Of a DNA stretch of 64,000 bases, positions 22,147 to 33,391 are shown piece by piece; the first letter of the stretch is position 1; every line of letters starts with the position of its first letter. The position numbers and the translations under genes were made by a program. The stretch comes from Morchella semilibera. Taxonomy: Eukaryota > Ascomycota > Pezizomycetes > Pezizales > Morchellaceae. The DNA lies in NCBI GenBank assembly GCA_009192285.1, contig CM018603.1, positions 4,895,613-4,959,612 on the forward strand, written 5' to 3'. The notes under the pieces were generated by a model. That model was not told the origin of the DNA. It saw only the letters and a list, made by a program, of their open reading frames with translations, and did no database searches.

Positions 22147-24150
22147 TCGCTAGAGGACATACTGGACGCTTGCCTACTAGAGTAGAATTAAAATATATCG
22201 AAGGAGCGGGTCATTCGAGGGGATATTGCGGACAGGTACCCTCAAGAAATGCGGTGTGCTTGGTGTAGGTGCTAGGGTGATAAGGCGGAGGTCTCTGCGG
22301 TTGTGATAGGTGGGGGGGGGGGGCGTCGGGGTGGGCATGTGAACGGTAAAAACGTACGAAGCAACTGTTGAAGTGTCTCTACTAGCAGTTTAAAGAGGTT
22401 TGTCGGCTCAGAGCGGGTTAGTGGCCTTTGGTTCTTTCTATAGCTACTGGTGGTAGGTGGTGACGAACTGTTCTGGAGATTTGAATCAATAGATGCCTGT
22501 AGTACTTACTACCTCGGATCGCAGATAACGTAAAGGTATATATCATCGCTCTAGTAGCTAATATGACAATCTCGAGTATCTCTACAATGAGGAAAGCTTT
22601 TGCGCGGTAGATTAGGAGGTAGGTATGTTCGCCGGCAGGGGTTAGTGCGCCCCTCTTTTGCGACCTTATTACTCATTGTAATGGATGAAGAAAGAAAACC
22701 GTAGCCTCACTTCTGCTCAGGGGCAGTCAAGCACCACCTCCCAGGCTCAGATGAGTTTCAACTAAGAGGTCGCTTGCTTGGCTGTTCTACGTCTATAATT
22801 TCCTCCGGAAGCCCTACCTAATTAATACATATTACCAACAAGACCCTCCATCTCACTTCTAACCCTTCAAGAGTATGGAGCGGCAGATTTGTCAAAAGTA
22901 AGTTTACCAACGGTAGTAAATTTTTCTACCACCGATAGTGAAAATGGTCTTATGATTTATACCTCGTTGAACCTGCGAGTGATAGCCTATGATTAGCATA
23001 CAACGTTTGAAGCCTAAGGCCTTGAGCACGAGGTCAATCCACTTGAATAACACAGCCTAGCGGTAGCCCAGCTCACGCAGCTGGGGCGCCTGCCGCGACC
23101 TCATTCTTTATTTACGAGCTACGGCCATTTCTCATCCCAAAAGCAGGAGGCTTCCCCACCCATTTCCAAAGGTTGACGAGATGAATACTCTTCAGGTTTA
23201 CACTCTCTACTCATGTATGATCATGATCATCCATGCAGTGTAATTATGATATTAAGAAGATAGATGACGCTGATGTTACCTGCATATGCTAGGAGTTACC
23301 ACCCTCGTACCCAATATTAATAGCTGTCCGATTTCGGATATCAATCCCACCTCCGACACCATTATGAGGTGCGTTGGTTTGCCCCCCTACCTACTCCTCC
23401 CCACTCCCCTCTGTTCCCCACCCCCGGAGGCGGCGGTGGGCTGGGGGGCATATCGGTGTGTTGTCCAATCCACCAGCTAGTTGGCTGCGAGCTATTCTCT
23501 TAATTCCTCCAATGATTTCCAGACTAGTCGAGCAGTTTATAATTTATCAATCTCTAGTTTAATTTAATATTATCCAGTTACGACGGTCAGGTGAGTGTTC
23601 TTAGTGGAGTGCTAGTTACTATACAATTACAACCAGCAAAAACCCAATTTCTAGCACAGAGTAGAAGATACATGTACCACTCACGACCTTGATGCCTTGG
23701 AGCTCGACGAGCCCTACGGAGGACAATAGATCCTGTATTTATTTGGTTCTCTTTGCCGAGGAGAAGAGGCGGATATAGGAGAAGGCATTAAATACTATGA
23801 TATATTTTGAAAATATTTCTCATTCCACATGAAACATTGTCTCAAAGGTGGGTTGTTGAGGAACCCCTGGGAGGCCTCCATGCCCCTGACCGGTACTACA
23901 TGTACGTACATAGTAGTACGTACCAGAGCGGTAGCAGCAGGCCCTAGCATATAGTTTGAACCCTGACTTCAGCTCACCCCATCGGCATAAGGAACAAAAT
24001 GTGCCCATCAGCACTCTACAGCGACCCCTTCACATATCCATCTCCGAAGCATACTTCACCCAATAGAAACCTCCCCAGCTATTAATGCAGCTCTTTAGAT
24101 ATCTATCCATGCACTCTCCTACTAGGGCTGGTGCTACCACAGAGCACGCC
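22147..24150. other. Intergenic, no supported gene
   Basis: No gene is supported. There is a G-run at about 22311-22322 and a palindromic TACATGTACGTACATAG stretch at about 23899. Confidence 0.4.
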
Positions 24151-24908
24151 ATGGAAGCACCTACTTATACTAGCCGACCAAAGACCGCTGAGACTGGGCC
24201 GATTCCCATGGTTATCGAAGGGTAATGTATTCAGATTCCCTGCCAACTTATTTGAGGTAATTCAAGCTATGCGTGAGGAAACAATCTCACGCCACCGCGC
24301 CGCCGCAGCCGGCACAGCTACTCCGCGGGATATGGCCTTCATATTCTGCAATGTAATCTCCAATGCGGAGGTGAAAACCGAGGGCGGGGGTGCAACAAAA
24401 ATGCCAGAACAGCCCGCCGGGACCAGACCGGCCGAAAAGATCACAACCCCCGACGCCGAAGACGATCGACCCCCAGGAGGTACGGCCCACGGCCACAACC
24501 TACGCCTACGACGTCAAAACAATCCCAAAGCCTCAAGCAGAGGCAACAACCCAGCTCAACCGCCCAGCAGAAGGAGCAGCACGAGGAAGGTCGGCATCTA
24601 ACCGCGAGAACAACCAAGATATCGCTGTACGCCAGAAGGTGAGTTTCTTGGCAATTTCGTCAGCTTCTCAACCGCCAGGGAAGAATGTCCCCCGAGTGGC
24701 TGATGGGAAATATGTCCAGGGATTGATTCCCTTCAAGGGACATTGCGCCAGGACTGAGAGGCCACGGCGGTCGTGCGATTCATGTGCTGAACGTAGGCGG
24801 ACCTGTAAGACCATTTCCGGGAGCGGGGATAGATATGTTGCTCAGGGGGCGTGTGGGATGTGTATCAAGTCGAAGAGTGCCTGCTCGCTACGCAGGAATA
24901 AGCGCTAG
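24151..24908 (+). pseudogene. Frameshifted paralogue of the FxIP-YxR / six-Cys family
   Basis: Three consecutive frames carry family features. From ATG 24151 the first frame reads to MVIEG and stops (24223-24225) inside GGGTAATG; the next frame continues with NVFRFPANL...MREETI...TPRDMAFIF, aligning with the block in the 20095 protein; this frame stops at 24599-24601. The last frame, ending in TAG at 24906-24908, carries YVQGLIPFKGHCARTE and C-x2-C-x6-C-x15-C-x2-C-x6-C. At the first break the G3 run has one base too many for continuity. No intron with good signals removes either break. Read as a recently decayed copy; unrecognised tiny introns or sequence error are alternatives. The order of blocks is otherwise fully preserved. 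Confidence 0.7.
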
Positions 24909-26958
24909 AGAGTGAACTGGTTCCCTGTGGCTCTAATGGGGGTCCCTAGTATGTACCTCTGTCTTCGTAAAGCCTCTTGTATGGTCGTAGAGCTACTTCT
25001 GTAACGCTCACTCACTTCAAGCCAAACGTGAAGGCGGAGGTGCCAGATTATGTGGCTTGTGGGGAGGGACGGGTGGCAGGAAGAATAGAGCATTGCGGAA
25101 AAAAAGAAATTAGGAAAATCTAGGGGAAAAATGTCATAAGAGATCAAAGGCGACCAGCCACACCTGATGAGTCTCTCATAGGCCGCTCCCTCGCCTTCCT
25201 ATGGCCGAGCCTTGATAAGCACAAACCCAAATCTTCAGGCTAAAGTCATGAGAAGAATAGTCAATCTTTTAGCTACAAACCAACCCCCCTCCGCTGTTTC
25301 CCGCGTTGGCTCCCCTGCATTGAACAAGCAAGTCCCGGTTTTTTCGCCACCGCGTACGGTGCTTGGATCACATTGGCTTTGCGTTCTTTGCTTTTATCGA
25401 TCATAGTTATCCTGTGCGCCGGGGTGGACCGCAAGAAGGCCCTTCTGCTGTTAATTCATCCCCGGGCAGGCCTAGCATTACTGGTGTTGCAAGAAGGACA
25501 GGGCCCCCGGCAACAGTACAGGACCCCCGCTGCACGAGGGAGCAAACTGTGCCGAGGAATTATAACAAACCGGGCAGAAAATCTACTTCCTTAATGAATC
25601 AAAGGAAGGAAAAAGTATGGGGTATAAATGAATAAATGGATAAAGAAGGAAAAAGAAGCAGTAACCTAACCCTGAGCAAGCCGGGTGACACCCCATGACT
25701 ACATGTACCCATGACCACAAAGTTGCCATTACACCGCAAGCACAACTTTCTCGGTCATCTTAGGAGACAACAACAAGAATAAGAAAATTTTCCTAGTTAT
25801 ATGCATCTTCGTTCAGGATGTGCTTAAGGCGGTAAGATCTAGGTACATGGGGAGAATACCAATTAATGACATACCAGCAGAAGAGGAGAATACTAGAGTA
25901 GAAGACTGGTAAGAGAACAAGTGATGGGCGCATGATGGAAGTGAAGGATATGCGAAGACGAGAGAATATGGAAGAGATAGGATTGTGGGAAATTAATACC
26001 GAATTCGCTATGGATACATGAAAAGGGTGGGAATGAACATAAACACATTCCCACACCTTAGGTATCGGAGTCCCTCTGGATAAGGGTAGGAATTATTGGG
26101 TATTGAACGATCAGAAGAATGGGTAGGGAGAACCGCTTACCCAGAGGAACTCTATTTTTTACCCGGAAATGTCGGGATAGTCAGGATAGTATATCGCTTC
26201 CCTCATATAGGGCATCTTGTCCCCCCTCCCTACATCATAGACATAAATCAGATGGGGTGGCCGCCCCAAAGAAAAGAAAGAGAAAGGGAAGAGAGGCGAT
26301 GTAAAAAGAAGGAGGGGGAAGATCTAGAGTATGTGTCCTCTTGGCACCGGTGTATTATTAGCACATTATTGGGTAAGCCAAAGATAACACAAAATTTAGC
26401 TAGAAAATAATTGAAAAGGGACGGGCCAGTGGCTCGAAGATCCCATAAAATAAAAAATAAACAACTGGAAGAAGTCGAGCTCATCGTGGTCCCAGCTCCA
26501 CCCCCGCGTAGACTTCTGCCGCAGCGCTGGGGCGAGGAATCAAATCCCAGCAGCTGACGCTGACACCCACTCCCGCTGACCCGCCGCAGGAGTGGTTGTA
26601 GATCCGCTCCTGCATAGATCTTGAAATTCTATTCCCGACCGATGGTTGCGTGCGCACGTGGGGCGATGGAGCGTTGACGTATGAAACCGGATGGCATCGG
26701 AAACGCACCACCAAGGGCAACTACTAAATTAATTGATGACGGCCATTGGTGTTGTAAGATGTGTTACTCCCGCGGCTAGGAGTTCGCCAGACTGTCCGCC
26801 TAGGACAATTCTCCTGTGAATATGTCATTCCCATGAGGACACAGTATGTTTCGTTCATTAGTTTATAGGACTTGTCTATAGTCATGTAGTCGGTCAATCA
26901 ACCAAGTCTCCCACTGTTCAGTCCTCTCTACGGTCGGGTCCCCGCGGGGAGGCGGGGT
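24909..26958. other. Intergenic, no supported gene
   Basis: Short frames only. Minus 25793-25933 is hydrophobic (RPSLVLLPVFYSSILLFCWYV) but has no other support. No repeats beyond purine-rich tracts were noticed. Confidence 0.4.
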
Positions 26959-27128
26959 TGTTCGTGATATTGACTCTGGCAGCGAATATACTTCTTGTGA
27001 TGTGTTCTGGTAATACAGGGGGGGATTTAATAGCCCTTTTATAATAATAATGGCCTTGGCAAGCAATAGTAATGACATGATATAGGAGTGGTCTAGGCCT
27101 TGCCACAATTGTAATAATCTCAACCGGG
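26959..27128 (+). repeat. Dispersed repeat family B, copy 1 (shortened)
   Basis: Begins TGTTCGTGATATTGACTCTG and ends in GCCTTGCCACAATTGTAATA then ATCTCAACCGGG. It matches copies at 46356-46573 and 51870-52110. Relative to them it lacks the block containing GGAGGATATATT. No coding capacity is seen. Confidence 0.8.
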
Positions 27129-27681
27129 CAAATGTCATGTGGGCGAGTGATAGGTCGTGACTGCATCGCGGTGGTGGAATGGCATCATTGCTTCGCAATC
27201 CTTTGACGAGGACGGGCATCAATAGCGGTAGAAGGGGTATTTGGGGGGTGGCCCTGGGTCTGTGGGCTGAAGGGAGCTTTCATGTGGTGCTCTATGCTAT
27301 TGATTGTTCTCGTTTTTCTTTTTTTTTTAGGTGGGAGGGGGGGGGGGGTGCCCCCACCGCCCGTGAGTTGGTCTCCGGAAAAAGCCCCCACCACTCCGGA
27401 ATATCAAATACTACATCCCATATAGCCTTGGCTGGCTGGACTTACATTGGTGCAGACTGGGAGACTTTCATCTCCCTACGACCCATAACACACTTCTCCG
27501 TAATCAAAAAACATGGAACGGGAGAAAACAGGAACTCCGTTTAGCGAAAGCTAGCAGCATCAGAAGAAGCTTCTCATCTCTAACTACAATTACACTCACA
27601 GGACCCTAAAGAAGCTCCGCAGTTCGAACCCTTTTATTTTTATCTACTCCCGACATTTTGTCTACCCCCTATCCTACTATT
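27129..27681. other. Intergenic, no supported gene
   Basis: Contains T9 and a G10 tract near 27320-27348. The open frame at 27179-27544 crosses these tracts and is probably chance. Confidence 0.4.
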
Positions 27682-28210
27682 CTACCACCCACCCCCAGCA
27701 ACCACCCCCGCCATCACACCCATCGCTACACCAATCAACCCCCCACCCCCTATCTTCACCCCTGTGTTTCCCTGGATGAATGACCCCCCAGTGGCACCCC
27801 CGACGTCAGCAGTAGTAGTCACCGACCCCCCACCGCTGAAGTCGTCGACTAGGGGCGAGCCCGCATCATAGGTACTCGTGTTATCGCGCCCCTCGGAGAC
27901 AGGGCAGTTGGCGGCGGAAGGGAAAACATCGCAACAATCTGCGCGTACCGTGACGTTTGCGCAGACGTTGGTGCTGTTGTTGAAGCCTAGATCTTCGTCG
28001 GTGTAGTGGATGTAGGTGATGTTGTAGGTCACACCATCAGGGATCGTGAGGTTCCTTGTGCGGTCGCGCCTGTAATGGGGGTCAGTATGGGGATAATTGG
28101 GTAGAAGAGGGCAGAGGAAGTGGTGGTTCTTACCCATAGAACCAGTTTGCGTAGACGCTCTGGGTAAGCAGGAGGATGACGAGTGGGAGGAAGAGTACGG
28201 TGGGATGCAT
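27682..28210 (-). CDS. Secreted, possibly GPI-anchored, N-glycosylated protein
   Basis: Two exons (28210-28134 and 28069-27682) join across a 64-nt intron (GTAAGA...CATTACAG) to give 154 residues. Exon 1 encodes a textbook signal peptide (MHPTVLFLPLVILLLTQSVYA, cleavage likely after the final Ala). The mature part has five or so N-x-S/T sequons (NLT, NIT, NST, NVT, NTS) and four cysteines in a 25-residue span (VCANV, DCCDV, NCPV). A Ser/Thr/Gly-rich stretch follows, and the C-terminus is small and hydrophobic with no charge (LIGVAMGVMAGVVAGGGW), the pattern of a GPI-anchor signal. Cell-surface location is inference from these features. No enzymatic domain is recognised. Without splicing the signal peptide is lost, which supports the intron. 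Confidence 0.82.
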
Positions 28211-29602
28211 TTTGTGGTTTGTTCGGGGGAGTTCGAGATGAGAGTCGTGAGGTAGATTGTATTTGAGCAATGGAGATATCGAAGGAGAGAGGTTGTGAGA
28301 TGTCGATGTTCCAGGGACAGATCAGTTTTTATCTGCTGGCTATGAGTTCACGTGGCGCTGCAGGACTACGTACGGGTCAGACCTGAGACAGGCACACGAT
28401 AAGTGCCGATCGCGAGGAAAGAGCAAATGAATGTGTCCCGCGAGAACGGGAAGGCACAGATTCTGATACAGTCCTTTGTGGCTTTCGGAGGCGACTAGCC
28501 CTAGCTGGGCAAATTTGCACTCGGATTCCGGTTATCGGCAGTTCATTCTAGCTAGATGCTGTGGTTGACTTAGATGTTTACTCTCGATTCAGATGACATA
28601 TATTATACATTCGTTGTCTCCAATTCATCGAATATCAATCTACATCAGACTCATTCGGGATTCACCCACAGGTGTTGCTGTACTCACCTCCGGGCAGCGA
28701 CATACAATTAAGATGGCGGTATCTTCGAGTACGTGCCCGAGGTAAAACAGATTTCTTGTGCAGCTACCACGCTGTCGATCGCGTGTCCAATGCTCTAATT
28801 TTAGAACTCTGGACTGTTGCAGAATTTTGTTCCTCGTGCGTTGTACATGAATGATATATATGATTACTCTACTAGAATGTAACAACTCAAATGATGGAGT
28901 CCTGTAGTTGCTCCCTTGCTGCTCGCTTAGATACCAGATCGTGCTCTGCATAGGGGATTATTCTAAAAACCCAACTTCTAGAAAAGAAATAGCTCTACCA
29001 TGGCGGGAGATAAGATCAATCGGGCTCAATTGGGTTGTAAAGAGGGAGAGAAAAATAATTTAGGGCGTGGTTGGAGCAAGTCATCAGCGGTTGAGGTTGA
29101 CCCCCGAATGTGGTTCGGTTACAGGCGTCCCCAACCTTACAGATGATCTCCCAAGCGAGTTTCCCCGGGGAATTTATTCAACCACACGCGCCAGGCATGC
29201 GGCTCAAATAACCATATGGTAATCGCGACTGAATTGTATTCTTGCGCTGATCGCATGCAACATTATCTTCAGCAAACTACATGTAGTATAAGATTATCCC
29301 CAGAGGGCCGAGAACCTAGTGAGGTCAAATACCGCTATCATATTTGTAACCGGCCGCGGGGGATAGCGTACCGGTAGTATGTATATATATACTAGCTATA
29401 GATACTTCAGTTGACGATATAATATATTATATGATCTATAAGAATCGATAGTAGATATAATTTCAGGCAGTGGTAGCTCGCCGAACTATTGGGATATATT
29501 GGGAAAGATATTGAAGAATGTAATTGAGACAGCTAGAGCCTCAAGTTTGACCGTCGCTCCGCAGCAGAGGTACGGCGAGCGCGAGTGGTGGGGCTCCTTA
29601 CA
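28211..29602. other. Intergenic, AT-rich in its right part
   Basis: No gene supported. The minus frame 28640-28951 (103 codons) is open but unsupported. The segment 29375-29470 is AT-rich and palindromic (GTATATATATAC, ATAATATATTAT). Confidence 0.4.
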
Positions 29603-29854
29603 CTACCTCCATGTCACTATCTCCTCAGGTACGACCGGGCGGATGTTACCGCCCGCCATGATATTATGAGCTACGATTGAAACCTCCGCACGTGGGAGGC
29701 CCCCTTCTAGCTCCCTTCGCCGGACACTAAGTTCCAGCAGGAGACGCGTTCTGTCCCGCGTACCGAGTCTACCAAATAAAAACGTCAGAAAATTGAGAAG
29801 CGGGGGGGTGCAATCCATATCATAATGGATGGAGGGCAGCTGGTCAGGTCCCAT
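29603..29854 (-). CDS. Possible small ORF, 83 residues
   Basis: ATG-initiated frame with a helical, charged middle (GTRDRTRLLLELSVRRRELEG). It could be an exon or a small protein; no relative, signal peptide or splice partner was identified. Confidence 0.25.
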   Translation of the reverse strand: MGPDQLPSIHYDMDCTPPLLNFLTFLFGRLGTRDRTRLLLELSVRRRELEGGLPRAEVSIVAHNIMAGGNIRPVVPEEIVTWR

Positions 29855-30758
29855 GAAACCCGCCTTTTTATCTCTCGGCTACGAGTAGATGGTTCAGCAG
29901 GCTGGAAAATGACGCCTTTCATCTTGTTTCATATTTCCTGCGGTTGGTGGAGGCCTCTCTACCTATAAAATCACGAGCTTTGTGGGGTATATGGACACTT
30001 CGAGACCCCACCTGCTTCATTATAGCTGGAATCAAGCTAATTGTCCTTATCTATGAAAAAGGAGCGGAGAACCCTAACCCTTATATCATCTAGAAAGGGT
30101 ATTACCGGTTTCACCGCCTTGGAAAAAGTGCTTACATAGCTAGTATGGTATTAAGGTCCTCGTGGTATGGTTAGCGCAGTACCGGGGCGTTTTGATACCT
30201 GTTTGTAACATTGAAAACACTAGATAGCAAGTGGTTTTTGTGGCGTTTTTAGGTGGGGGGTATACTTATACTCTCTTGGGATTATGGCAATTGCGGGTAA
30301 GGAAAATACATATTCTAGCTATAATAATTGTGGTAAGGTCTAGACCACTTCTGTTTCTCTCACCACCGCTTTTTGTCAAGGTAATATCTATTGTAAAAGG
30401 CTACTAAATCCCCTCCGGCATTAAAATAAGACGTAATAGGAATTCATTCCGCTACGACAGCCGTACTCTAAACAAATTTGTTATAAAGGATCTCGAGTAC
30501 GAGTATTTAGCCATGATTGCCATTCTACCTTTGATTTTGTTGGTTGCTAGTTCAACCCAAAGGTTATAGCAAATTCTGCTTTGTTTTCATGTCTTACCCC
30601 AGCGTTGAGCATACTCCGGAGTAGAGGAATAAGGTATAATCAGAAGCCACTATGCCATGCTTGAGGATCTTCTCAAGACATCCCCAATAAGTAAATACTT
30701 TACCATCTATCCCCTCCATCAATTACAGCCCTCTTGCTATCCCCAACACCGCCATCAA
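29855..30758. other. Intergenic, no supported gene
   Basis: No gene is seen. A telomere-like ACCCTAACCCTTA is present at about 30069-30081. Confidence 0.4.
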
Positions 30759-31274
30759 TCATTCGCTGAAACATGCAAACCTCTGCTCACACCGCCGCTG
30801 ATGAATCGCCAAAGCTGTAATGTCTAGAAACCGCTTCCCGCAGTAACATTCCTCACCTTTAAATACCAGCGCACCACGCCAAAGGACCAACAGGCCTGAC
30901 CTCTCTTGTTCAAGTTCCTCCATCTTATAATGGTAGCATTTCTCTCTCGTGAGGAGGTTTAGCACGCAGTATTTACAACGCATCCCTTGCACGTGCGCGT
31001 GCTCGGGTAGTGCGCCGTATAGTAAGAGTTTTCTGGTCGGAGTCACTATGTATGAAGACCTACAGAAGTGGTATAAGGGCAAGTCGTTTATGGTGCGGTA
31101 CGGATATGAGCAGCGCTTGCAAATCCGGCTGCCATGGCGGGTTGGCGCTTTCAGGGTCGTAGCCGGATTCTTAATTCCGGCTTCTATACCGGTATTCGTG
31201 CGGGAAACAGACTCCGGTGCTATTTCGGTCGGAAAATAGGGTAGGGGTGCAGTGTCATAAGGCACGCGTCCCAT
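30759..31274 (-). CDS. CxxC / CCHC zinc-finger-like protein, shorter relative of the 16008 gene
   Basis: 171 residues from the ATG at 31274 (ATGGGACGCGTG); upstream codons in frame have no ATG. An N-terminal cluster RICKRCSYPYR (near residue 52) is followed by a further Cys and CKYC, then near the C-terminus EECYCGKRFLDITALAIHQRRC. That last block aligns with CECGRMF...LNKHQKKC in the 16008 protein, with the same C-x-C-G-[KR]-x-F and HQ-[KR]2-C pattern. The Glu-rich and Pro/Ala-rich regions of the longer protein are missing. Metal binding is likely from the Cys/His layout, but no function is known. It is intronless as read. Confidence 0.62.
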   Translation of the reverse strand: MGRVPYDTAPLPYFPTEIAPESVSRTNTGIEAGIKNPATTLKAPTRHGSRICKRCSYPYRTINDLPLYHFCRSSYIVTPTRKLLLYGALPEHAHVQGMRCKYCVLNLLTREKCYHYKMEELEQERSGLLVLWRGALVFKGEECYCGKRFLDITALAIHQRRCEQRFACFSE

Positions 31275-32596
31275 AACCGCGATTCTGGCCTTGCTTATGT
31301 TGAACAATATACCCAAACTGATGGGGTAGCAGAATTCTAGCCAAAAGCGTCAATAACCTAAATGCATATATCACAACCCCAAACCTGCCAGTGATGGTAC
31401 AAGGATTCCCAGTTGGAGGCCTTTTTATTCCGAGCTTCTGGACCGTTAGGTTCCTTCTTAGGGGTATTTATTTAATTTTAAGAAGATATATTTAGATAGT
31501 GGTGTAGATAAACTAAGCTGGAGGTTTCCGGAGTTCTTCTCCCTCATGAAGGGTGAGGGGGGGAGGTTCGATTTCATGCCAGGCTAGGCATGATGTTGTA
31601 GGTTGCGCCCCAATTCTAGAGAATAAGGTTCTTCTAGGGAGTGTTTCTGCATATTCCCTTTACGAGAAGGTACCCGACTTAAAAAGAGACAAAATACGGG
31701 CCTTTAGGCACCTGAAACATTACAAACGGGATAATTCCCTTTCCCAGCCGTCGTCCAGAATCTTCTCGCCTCATGCGTATGCTTCTGAGCGGTAGTTTAG
31801 ATGTTTAGTGGGAATTTTATAGACAGAATGATATATCAGTGTTCCGGACGTTTCGGTGGTGTTCTGTGTTGGTTGTGCGCTGGTTGTGGGCGCCACCCCC
31901 CGTCGGGAGAGGGTCTCCTAAATTGGGACAATGACATTTTTATAGCCTTTATTTTCCCCGATACCTACTGGTAGGTTGTCTGTGCTTGACATCAAGCCAT
32001 ATCCAGAGAGGAGAGATCTCGCCTAGAAAGTCCATGACTCCAAGCGGCTACTCATCAGTGTTATGAAGTACATGTATGTAGTACAAGCCTACTAACCCAA
32101 AGTCCAGCAGAGGGGAACTTGCATAATTTGCTAAGAATTGTACTAGGCTGAATATGTCAACGAAAAATATCGATTTATCCCCAGCCATGATCCAGCTAGG
32201 TGCGATGCTCGTAGGAGAGAGAGTAGCTTTGATACCGCTAGGTAAGGGCGTAGCTGTTTATTGTTTATTTTGCCAGACAAATGAAGGACATGAAAGTCAT
32301 ATTTCACCCGCTCGGGAGCGCCGCATTTGAGGTCTTGAGCGACTCCGGACTGGCATATATCAACCAATCGTTCTGGAGTATGCCTCTGATTTTTAAAAGT
32401 ATTTAGAAACCTTCAAGATTTGTACCAAGGATAGGTGGCATAATATCTGGCCGGGAAATGTAGGGGATAAGCACTGGCCGCCCGTTTTGGGGAGCTAGAG
32501 GTTCGGGGGTCAAAGGAATTAAATTTACATCTATCATTAGGCCTATAGGGCCCATTAAGAATAGTCAGGAGATCAATTTAAGGTTAAATTAAATGT
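31275..32596. other. Intergenic, no supported gene
   Basis: No supported gene. A palindromic GTACATGTATGTAGTAC occurs at about 32069. Confidence 0.4.
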
Positions 32597-32842
32597 TTAT
32601 ATGCAGCTTCCAGGAGCTGGCCAGACGTAGTTCACTCCCGAGCCAAGCCCTCCACCGATATATACGTACAGGAGTTTCCGGTACCCCAACCCTGCCCCTG
32701 TAGCGCATAGCCTGTGCCGAACGTACAGGACACCAACGCTAACCTGGCTGATACCACCCACCCCGCTGCCGGCACCGCTCCAATCGAGGTAGAGGTTGCT
32801 TATCGGGAGTGATCGAGATTTTCCCCAACCAACTGTTGACAT
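32597..32842 (-). CDS. Possible small Gly-rich ORF, 81 residues
   Basis: ATG-initiated frame ending in TAA, rich in Gly, Ser, Val and Tyr with alternating hydrophobic residues (ISQVSVGVLYVRH, KLLYVYIGGGLGSG), which would suit beta strands. No family recognised; chance cannot be excluded. Confidence 0.25.
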   Translation of the reverse strand: MSTVGWGKSRSLPISNLYLDWSGAGSGVGGISQVSVGVLYVRHRLCATGAGLGYRKLLYVYIGGGLGSGVNYVWPAPGSCI

Positions 32843-33391
32843 ATAGACAGCCGTGACTTGCTAGTTGGACTGGCGGTTCAGCTAGGTTTCTTCATGGGAT
32901 ATCACTCGGATAGTATGTGAGCCTAAGAACACTTGAATGCTTTCTGGTGGTCTGAACATGCCTGTAATCGGCTTGTGCCATCTCACATTGCACAACGGAG
33001 GGGTCTCGGGCTAGGTCCTATGGGTCTGAACTTGGATTCAAGCGCTACTGTATTTGTTGACGATCTGATCATTGATGGTTGCGTGATAATTGGTGTTCTC
33101 ATTACCAGTTAGAAGAGACACTAATTCAATGATCATGAACAGGTTAATCTAACTAGTACGAAAACATGATTTGAAGGATGCACACATAGTACCAGCTAGC
33201 CTTGGCGCGCAGACTTACCTAGTGCGGGAAGTATCAGTATTGGGTAAGAGCTCATCATTTGGAAGGGGGCTATAGAGGGGCCTCACTGTTTATCTATTTA
33301 ATCCACTACATTTTCCCTCATCATCCCTCCTCCCTTGGTCATAAACACTTCTTTCATTCCTTTGCTGTGGCCATCAAGCTACTCATTCATC

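Noticed and set aside
27179-27544. Plus-strand ORF of 121 codons
   Set aside because: It crosses T9 and G10 homopolymers, starts inside repeat-flanking sequence and has no recognisable features.
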